Shown piece by piece: positions 57,338 through 64,000 of a stretch of 64,000 nt of DNA (position 1 is its first letter; each line of letters opens with the position of its first letter). The DNA is from Flavobacteriales bacterium. Its GTDB lineage: Bacteria; Bacteroidota; Bacteroidia; CAIKAF01. The notes below the pieces were generated by a model. The model did not search any database. It was not told the DNA's origin and saw only the letters and a list, made by a program, of their open reading frames with translations. The position numbers were made by a program, and so were the translations under genes. The DNA lies in NCBI GenBank assembly GCA_025055635.1, contig JANWWQ010000003.1, positions 36,352-100,351 on the forward strand, written 5' to 3'.

Positions 57338-58327
57338 TTATCTAACCACAGAGGAGATGACCACCCTCCCCGGAGCACCATTCCCTCCATTACAAGTTGC
57401 AACAAAACTATACCCTCCAGCCCCCCCTCCTCCGGGAGCTACTCCATTACCGCCCGGGCAGGTCTGCGCTGTACTTCCCGTGTTTAAAGTTTGTCCGGCA
57501 TTGCCTCCCCTGGAAGCGTTAGTCCCATCTCCTGAAAATCCTGTCTGTCCCGCAACGTTTATTTGTCCAAATCCTGTACCGCCCACACCGCCTGATCCTA
57601 CGCTACAGCAGTTAATACCCACTCCTCCACCACCCCCCCCTGAAGCGGAAATGATAAGGACAGAGCCTAAACCAAATGAAGACATACCACCCGGAGAGCC
57701 AGGAGATGCGCTGGTTGAGGTTGCAGTACCCCCCGCACCGCCTGCTCCCACGGAGACTGTATAAGAAAGATTTTTATTTAAATAATAAACGCCTTCCGCA
57801 TATCCCCCGCCTCCTCCGCCACCACCCTCGTAACCAGCGCTTGCGTAAGTCGAGCCGTAGCTTCCTCCGCCTCCGCCGCCTCCTCCCCACACCTGAATTT
57901 TAAAAAAACCCGTACAGGGGGGCTGAAAGTTGGAGGTGCCTGGCGTGTTAAAAGTAAAGCTGGTAGAAGAGATCAAATCATTTATGTCCTTAGCCACGGA
58001 CTCAATTTTCCACACCTTGCCCGCAGGGACCACGGCCGGTGTGGAGCTGGCGTTGGTTACATTCCGTACCTGAGAAAATTCCAGATCGTTGGTGCTGGTG
58101 GGCGTAAACTCAATCACGGAGATGCTTTTCACGCCCGAGCCAATGGCCAGGCTTTGTCCTTCCCGAAGCCAGTAGGGTAAATTGATACCATAGATATCAC
58201 TGGTACCCACCACCAATTCATTACCATCAATGTAAATGGTGGGAAAGCATTGGGCCGTCGCGCTTTTGTTTTGGATATGCAGGAGGCCACCAATCCACAC
58301 TACTAGGTAAAATTTTTTCATGTTCAT
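57338..58327 (-). CDS. Secreted protein with C-terminal glycine-rich domain
   Basis: Signal peptide; FKIQVWGGGGGGGGSYGSTYASAGYEGGGGGGGGYAEG...GGGGAGGYSFVATCNGGNGAPGRVVISSVVR. Confidence 0.85.
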   Translation of the reverse strand: MNMKKFYLVVWIGGLLHIQNKSATAQCFPTIYIDGNELVVGTSDIYGINLPYWLREGQSLAIGSGVKSISVIEFTPTSTNDLEFSQVRNVTNASSTPAVVPAGKVWKIESVAKDINDLISSTSFTFNTPGTSNFQPPCTGFFKIQVWGGGGGGGGSYGSTYASAGYEGGGGGGGGYAEGVYYLNKNLSYTVSVGAGGAGGTATSTSASPGSPGGMSSFGLGSVLIISASGGGGGGVGINCCSVGSGGVGGTGFGQINVAGQTGFSGDGTNASRGGNAGQTLNTGSTAQTCPGGNGVAPGGGGAGGYSFVATCNGGNGAPGRVVISSVVR

Positions 58328-58349
58328 AGTTTTATCGTTTAATTTTCAT

Positions 58350-58760
58350 CTAAAATCCATCACAGGTATAGCAGTTCGCATTCCTTTTGGGGGTGCCACT
58401 GCCTCCTCCGCCACCCGTTCCCGTGCTCAGGCGCTCCCACTTGGTGCCATCCTAATAGTAGAAACCCTCCGGGGTCAATCCCCCGGACCCCGTATTCCAA
58501 ACCAGAAGCGATTTGGAGGGGGCAGGAATGGTAGTGGCGTCCGTTGCGGAACTCAAGGCCACCCGCGGAAATAAAATCCCTCGCGTATCTCCTCCGGTAT
58601 TCGGATTACCGCTACCCACCTCTAAAAGGGCCGAAGGATGGGCAGAACTCCCCGTCGTATTGATGGCCACATTTTGAGAATGGCCACGTAAAGCAAATAA
58701 TAAGAAAATAATTAGATTAAATAAATATACTTGATAATTAACATTTAATCGCTTACTCAT
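58350..58760 (-). pseudogene. Secreted 'LLVWNT..GFYYWDGTKWERL' type protein interrupted by an in-frame amber codon
   Basis: 58452-58760 encodes 102 aa ending ..LLVWNTGSGGLTPEGFYY, then TAG (58452-58454), then the same frame continues DGTKWERLSTGTGGGGGSGTPKRNANCYTCDGF* to 58350 (411 nt = 137 codons). Confidence 0.8.
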
Positions 58761-59423
58761 AATTTTAATTTCGCTATTTGTGAAATACAGCTAAAAATCT
58801 GGGCTTAAAGCTAAATAGTTTTCTTTATCTTTTCGGAGAAAACCAGTTAAATTTATTTTAACTTTTTGTTTCTAATATGTTATACCTTTTTAAATAAAGA
58901 AATGTTATTATAACTTAATTATTTTTTAATCACTGAAGAGGTTATTTATAGCATCATCCCTCTTGACATCCGAATCCTTAAGAAAATTTCTTAAATAAAT
59001 AAAATTTCTCACCTGCTCCAGCAGGCATTTAAGGGGATTCCTGGAACTACTGTAAAATATTTTTAGAACTTGAGACGAATTATCTTCCCTTCAATCAGGA
59101 TGGAAGCGATATACGATCCCCACAAAACGTTGACCTTCAAGGGGAAGTTGGAGGGAAATAACGGGGGACAAAAAAAAATTTTATAAATAATTTATCTAAA
59201 TTAAAATGTTTTTTGCATAATCCTAATAATTAAATAAAGCGAATGACGGAAGGAAAAAAATTCTCACCTAAAACAGGGGCTTTTTACGTGGCTAGAGAAT
59301 TCGGGCTGCTTGGCCATCCTACACGCTCTCTTCGTCCTTGTGAATCGCCCGCGCAACGGTAGGCGAAGCCACGGTGACCTTAAACTATCCGTCTCCGCTC
59401 CCTACGCTCCCACCCCCACACCT

Positions 59424-60446
59424 TCAGAATTGCGAATACTGAAAAGTGGGATAACCCCTTTCGCCCGCGCTATTTGTGAAGCCTATGAAGCGCCATTTAT
59501 AGTAGTGGCCCTGGGCAGTCCGAATCAAATACACGTAATGCGCTCGGACGATGTAAGCGCCCAAGCTGCTTACATACGATTTCCAATTGTAGCCGATGGC
59601 ATCCCACAAGGAGGAGTAGGATGCTTCCAAGGCATCCATATAATCCAGGGCTTCAAAAGCGCTTACCGTGTCCCGGGCTACCTGAGTACCGGCGGGGTTT
59701 ATCAAGACGCCATTCACCGAGTACCACTCAAACTGCGTGGAGCTTCCTTCGTAATACACCCGTGTGGTGTATTGGGTGAAGACCAAGTCCCAATCAGCCG
59801 CCGGAGGCTCGGCCAGCACATAGTGAGCCCCACCCTGAAAAGATAAGTGGACAAAGTTATACTCTGCCCGGCGGGGCAGCGTCAGGGTATCCGCTGTTCC
59901 ATCGGGGTATAGAGCACAAGCCACCTTATAGTATTGTGTGTTGGCTTCCAAAAGTTGGAAGTAAGCGAACCCCAGGGCATCCCCCTCGGGCGAAAAGCCT
60001 AGGTCCACTAAATAAATTTCCGAAGGCACGCTCATGCCGGGCCCAATTTGACCAAAGGCTGTACTATCGGGGTGGCCCGTGCTTTCGTCGTAACGCCAAT
60101 CTAAGGAAGGATTTCCGGGATCCGCGGGCAGAGCGTCCCATGATCCATGACCCAACCGGGCCATACGCATCTTTTTGGAGCTGTTCAGGCGGATACCGAA
60201 TCGGCCAGGCCGGCTGTCAAAGGCCAAATCCCATAGACCCCGGTCAGCCTCCTTCACAAAGGTGTTCGTCTCCAGGTCAAACCATAGCTGACGGGCATAC
60301 AAAGGGCCTAGAGCAGCCACATTTTCATTTACCCCGCCGGGCGACTGATAGGGCGGCCGGGGCTCATCTTTTTTGAAGCATCCAGTTAAGAAAATGCCTA
60401 CCAGACCGCTGAGCCAGATGCCTCCTCCGCCACACTTGCGCATCAT
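59424..60446 (-). CDS. HmuY-family lipoprotein
   Basis: Lipobox FLTGC; paired HmuY-type segments DRGLWDLAFDSRPGRFGIRLN and ADWDLVFTQYTTRVYY..YSVNGVLINPAGTQVARD. ATG overlaps upstream TGA. Confidence 0.82.
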   Translation of the reverse strand: MMRKCGGGGIWLSGLVGIFLTGCFKKDEPRPPYQSPGGVNENVAALGPLYARQLWFDLETNTFVKEADRGLWDLAFDSRPGRFGIRLNSSKKMRMARLGHGSWDALPADPGNPSLDWRYDESTGHPDSTAFGQIGPGMSVPSEIYLVDLGFSPEGDALGFAYFQLLEANTQYYKVACALYPDGTADTLTLPRRAEYNFVHLSFQGGAHYVLAEPPAADWDLVFTQYTTRVYYEGSSTQFEWYSVNGVLINPAGTQVARDTVSAFEALDYMDALEASYSSLWDAIGYNWKSYVSSLGAYIVRAHYVYLIRTAQGHYYKWRFIGFTNSAGERGYPTFQYSQF

Positions 60447-62677
60447 GGGGATTTTTTCAAATTTTGAGACCATTGCACGCTGAGGGAGATACCCAGTGTA
60501 CGCCCCCAGAGGACAGGGGTGGTGCCCGCTCCTGATTGATGGGCACCAGGATTGGCTTGAGAAAAAATCACTTGAGTCACATTCAGCAGATTTTTCCCAA
60601 AGAAACCCACCTTGATCAAATCTTTCCAAAATGATTTCATAACACTCACATCCACCTGGTGGTATGCCCCCAGATGACTCAAGGTCACAGCCGTATCACC
60701 GAGAGCTACGTACACCTGTTGGATACCATTGTACTTATAAAAGGCGCTGGCGGTAATCCCCATGCGACTGAAATGATAGGAAAAGTTGAAGCGGCCCTCG
60801 GGGGTCGCTATAAATGGGGTATAGGGGCCTGGGGCTGTAGCCCTCGTAGCCATCCAGGTCAGAGCATAGCCCGGCTCCAGCCGCAGCCCTTTCCATTGTA
60901 GCTCCAGTGAGGTTGAAAATCCTACCGAACGAAAGCCTTCCACATTCTGGTAGGTGAACAAGGGGACATCCTGTACCGCCGGCAACCCCACTAGTACTAT
61001 TCTTTGATCAATCTGCAAGGCGAAGGCTTGCACGGTGGCATGGACTCCGTAATTTTTTGTGTTGCGGCGTACTTCTGCGCCCCAGGATAAGTGATGGCTG
61101 GTTTCGGGTCGCAACTCCCGATTGCCCCGAATGTTGTGATTAATATCTACAAACTCAAAATATAATTCCTTAAGATCAGGAGCCCGAAAACCCCGAGCAT
61201 AACCCAGGCGCAACAAAAGGTAGTCGGTCGGCTTGACCACTAGGGCTATCGAGGGGGCAGGCACTGTGGGAAAAGCCGAATTCCAGGAAGCCCGCCATCC
61301 ACCTTGGATATGAAGCCAAGTCCACGGTTTGAGATCCGCCGTCAGGAAGCCTGCCGCATCCCACTGCGATGGATGGGATGGATTCAACTTATTACCTTGG
61401 GCCCACTCGTAGCGCACATCCCACCCGGCCAGTAATTCCAAGGTACCCCTAAGGGCGGAATACCCATACCAGGTGCGTTGCATGGCCAGCCCAAATCGGT
61501 CCACTGTTTGACTCAGCAGGTTTTGTTCCATCCGCATCAGATCCTTGTAGTAAGTATCCCGCCGCCGGTCAAAACCATGACATGAGCTTGTCCATTGAAG
61601 GCGGTGCCGGCTTGAAAAGTTCCACCGGCCCTGTACAGCAGCATGCACCCGATGGGTGTAGATCCATTCATCGTAGGCATGAATATAGAATGGGGGTAAC
61701 AGGCGGCCATTATTTTGCAGCTTTTCGGAAAAAAAGGTCACCTCGGCACTCACTTGGCACCTCCGGCCAGAATATTCGGACCACAAGCCGCCGAAAGCCT
61801 GGCGCTTGGGTCGCCAACTTTGATAGCGGGCTTGAATGCCCGAGTCCGCCCCAAAGCCATCAAAAAAGTACCGCCCCCCCTGCGCCTTGAGTCGCCAGCG
61901 GTGCAAGTCCACAGCGGCCTGCCCCGCCACATTGTATTGCCCCACCGATTCATAATAGCCCTCGCCTCCCATAGTGAGGCGACCATATTCCGGCTTTTTC
62001 CGAATGATGTTCACTATGCCGCCCAAGGCATTGGAGCCGTAAAGCGTAGAAACCGGTCCTTTAATCACCTCAATACGTTCCACATCGTGCAACACAAACT
62101 GGGATAGGTCCAGCGCCCCGTTCAGTCGGCCGGTGACGGGCATACCATCCAGCAACACCTGAAGGTTTTCGGCACCCGTACCCAGCACGGAGGCTCGGGC
62201 CCCTAGGATGTTGTCCCGCAAGAGGCGGATGTTTAATTCATTACCAAGCACGTCGGCCAGATTTTGGGCGCCCTGCCTTTCCATCCGGCTGCGATTAATG
62301 ATGTCCACATGCCGCGCCGATTCCCATACGGATTTGTCTAAGAATTCGGACTGCACAATCACTTCAGGCAAGGCCTTGAAGACAGGTTGGAGGCGCAAAA
62401 CCATCGGAGAGTCCTTAAGTAATCCGTTAAAAGTTTGATAACCCACGTGGCTCACCTGCACGGAGCAGGGGGTGGCGCAGGCGCAACGGGCCCAACCCTG
62501 GCCGTCCGTGATGGCAAACACCTCTCTTTCTTTATGAAGACAGCGCACATGCGCTCCTGCCACAGGCCTGCCCGTGCTGTCAGTTACCCATAGTGCCACA
62601 TTCTGAGCCCATATCCCGGATAGGCCTCCCCATACAAAAGAGATGGAGATTTTTGATATCTTTTTAAAAGATATCAT
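60443..62677 (-). CDS. TonB-dependent outer-membrane receptor (HmuR-like context)
   Basis: Carboxypeptidase-regulatory-like N-terminus, plug (GAENLQVLLDGMPVTGRLNGALDLSQFVLHDVERIEVIKGPVSTLYGSNALGGIVNIIRKKP), beta-barrel. Confidence 0.93.
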   Translation of the reverse strand: MISFKKISKISISFVWGGLSGIWAQNVALWVTDSTGRPVAGAHVRCLHKEREVFAITDGQGWARCACATPCSVQVSHVGYQTFNGLLKDSPMVLRLQPVFKALPEVIVQSEFLDKSVWESARHVDIINRSRMERQGAQNLADVLGNELNIRLLRDNILGARASVLGTGAENLQVLLDGMPVTGRLNGALDLSQFVLHDVERIEVIKGPVSTLYGSNALGGIVNIIRKKPEYGRLTMGGEGYYESVGQYNVAGQAAVDLHRWRLKAQGGRYFFDGFGADSGIQARYQSWRPKRQAFGGLWSEYSGRRCQVSAEVTFFSEKLQNNGRLLPPFYIHAYDEWIYTHRVHAAVQGRWNFSSRHRLQWTSSCHGFDRRRDTYYKDLMRMEQNLLSQTVDRFGLAMQRTWYGYSALRGTLELLAGWDVRYEWAQGNKLNPSHPSQWDAAGFLTADLKPWTWLHIQGGWRASWNSAFPTVPAPSIALVVKPTDYLLLRLGYARGFRAPDLKELYFEFVDINHNIRGNRELRPETSHHLSWGAEVRRNTKNYGVHATVQAFALQIDQRIVLVGLPAVQDVPLFTYQNVEGFRSVGFSTSLELQWKGLRLEPGYALTWMATRATAPGPYTPFIATPEGRFNFSYHFSRMGITASAFYKYNGIQQVYVALGDTAVTLSHLGAYHQVDVSVMKSFWKDLIKVGFFGKNLLNVTQVIFSQANPGAHQSGAGTTPVLWGRTLGISLSVQWSQNLKKSP
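62654..62676. repeat. Perfect 23-bp palindrome over the TonB-receptor start codon
   Basis: TGATATCTTTT-T-AAAAGATATCA on + strand; 11-bp arms, 1-bp centre. Confidence 0.9.
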
Positions 62678-63975
62678 GGCCCGTGGTTTACCACAAGGCG
62701 GGTACTCATCACCCCTTCGGTTGTGGAAAGTGTAAGAGTGTACACGCCATTAGGAATATCCTCCAGCGGGACGGGGATGGCGGAAAATCCTTCCTTCAGG
62801 GCAATGGTTTTGGTACATATAAGGCGTCCCCACAGATCCTGAAGGCCCACGCTGCCCACACTTTCTTTTTGGGAGGTAACTACGATGTAGGTGATAGATC
62901 CTGCTGGATTGGGATATACCAAAAAGTTTTGAAGGTCTTTAGAGGAGTTCAAGGCTGCCGTGGAAACAAGCTTTTTCTCAAAAGCACACATACCGTTTGA
63001 CTGACCTCCAAAATCTGTGAAGTAGAGGTGCCACACGGAACCATTCAGGTCCTTTAGGAAGTACGATAAGGTATCCACGATAATCCACTGAAAGGTAGAG
63101 TTATTAAAGTATTTCCAGTCGTAACCGATGCCATTCATGGCGGAGCTGTAGGGAGCCATGCCTGGTTGTGCATCGGCCGGGAGCACACCAGACACCCTAG
63201 CTACCTGAACACCTTGGTTAGCTAGCACCCCTGTTACGGGATACATCGTGGTGGAACCCCCTACACTCACAGGGGCTAGATAACGCGTAAAAGTAATGTC
63301 CCAGGCTGTGCGCACAGGTTCCCGATCCAACGGTTGGTTGTTCCTCAGGGAGTAAAACATGTAACGCTTACTCGGATATTGATCCTGAAGATTATCATAA
63401 ACCAAGTAATGCATGTTGTTACCATCTAGGTCAGCATATACAAACTCCAGACTCACCGACCCTGAAATACTGCTTTTCTTTTTAATCCACAGTTTTTTAT
63501 ATTGAGGGGGCTGGCCGCTGGTTGCGAGCTCCACAACATAAATGTAGCGACCTGTCATAGTGCCATTGGTTGTGTAGGTGGCCCAGGAGTATTGCGGATG
63601 GGCATACGGTTCTAAATTAAAAGCTCCGTACCACCAGGATGTATCCGTGTTATAAAGTTTTTGCCACGTGTGCAGACCCGTAGTATCAAGGTTATCAAAA
63701 TTGTTTTGGTTAGCCTGAATGTTGTTGTGGTATATCGTGACACCATTGATATGGTTAGCTAAAATCGATAGGAATTCATTAGAGTTGCCTCCGTAAACAC
63801 TAAAGGCTAAATCCCAATTTTTTATCAGGGAGGCTCCAACCGAGTCCTGACTCAGGCTATAGAACACTTCATGGGCGTAACCTGACCCCATGTACACCCG
63901 GTCGCTCACATAATTCTGAGCCGATACAAACCCTAGGCCCAACAGAGAAAATACCACCGTAAATCTTTTTCTCAT
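62674..63975 (-). CDS. HmuY-domain protein with T9SS type A C-terminal sorting domain
   Basis: KNWDLAFSVYGGNSNEFLSIL..TAWDITFTRYLAPVSVG..YPVTGVLANQGVQVARV; C-terminus FLVYPNPAGSITYIVV..GLQDLWGRLI..IPNGVYTLTLSTTEGVMSTRLVV. Confidence 0.88.
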   Translation of the reverse strand: MRKRFTVVFSLLGLGFVSAQNYVSDRVYMGSGYAHEVFYSLSQDSVGASLIKNWDLAFSVYGGNSNEFLSILANHINGVTIYHNNIQANQNNFDNLDTTGLHTWQKLYNTDTSWWYGAFNLEPYAHPQYSWATYTTNGTMTGRYIYVVELATSGQPPQYKKLWIKKKSSISGSVSLEFVYADLDGNNMHYLVYDNLQDQYPSKRYMFYSLRNNQPLDREPVRTAWDITFTRYLAPVSVGGSTTMYPVTGVLANQGVQVARVSGVLPADAQPGMAPYSSAMNGIGYDWKYFNNSTFQWIIVDTLSYFLKDLNGSVWHLYFTDFGGQSNGMCAFEKKLVSTAALNSSKDLQNFLVYPNPAGSITYIVVTSQKESVGSVGLQDLWGRLICTKTIALKEGFSAIPVPLEDIPNGVYTLTLSTTEGVMSTRLVVNHGP

Positions 63976-64000
63976 AGATGCTTTTTTTAAAATGACCGGG

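Noticed and set aside
57357-57764. Proline-rich plus-strand ORF (PPPPGATPLPPGQ...)
   Set aside because: Reverse-complement artefact of the poly-glycine gene.
57600-57890. Short repeated G/C tracts resembling a repeat array
   Set aside because: Glycine codon runs within a coding gene; no constant repeats with unique spacers, so not CRISPR.
58845-58863. AGTTAAA-N5-TTTAACT inverted repeat
   Set aside because: A/T-rich and short; not clearly tied to a promoter.
59310-59846. 178-aa plus-strand ORF
   Set aside because: Mostly antisense to the HmuY lipoprotein gene, with no recognisable motif.

Overview
The window is a compact chromosomal segment from a member of the Bacteroidota. The assignment rests on SprA next to RuvA, a PorE-like OmpA protein, a T9SS sorting domain, HmuY proteins, a BT_3928-type protein and TAnnTTTG promoter elements. 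About 45 protein-coding genes are supported, plus two tRNAs (Leu-CAA, Gln-TTG). Most are housekeeping or envelope genes: sprA (partial)-ruvA, era, rhomboid, recG, M16 peptidase, mazG, aroB, coaE, yajC, nusB, amino-acid dehydrogenases, an MsbA-like ABC exporter, Sua5, lon, coaX, lptC, exbB/exbD/tonB, nhaD, kynU, polyprenyl synthetase, a ComM-like ATPase, and a HmuY/TonB-receptor/HmuY cluster. I see no CRISPR array, transposase, prophage or rRNA. The items most worth a second look are: (1) an in-frame amber codon exactly where the FYYWDGTKWERL motif expects Trp; (2) a perfect 23-bp palindrome over the start codon of a TonB receptor in a translationally coupled two-HmuY cluster; (3) a rhomboid-like protein with Thr in place of the catalytic Ser; (4) face-to-face promoters forming a perfect inverted repeat between the M16 peptidase and bacilliredoxin genes; (5) two 6-5-6 inverted repeats with centres 22 bp apart upstream of lon; (6) a set of TAnnTTTG elements 7-9 nt from start codons or tRNA 5' ends, implying leaderless transcripts; (7) a five-gene envelope operon with a variant Rieske lipoprotein and a sigma-54 activator lacking an HTH. 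No single clearly new multi-gene defence or mobile system is evident. All calls come from reading sequence and remembered family motifs; no searches were run.
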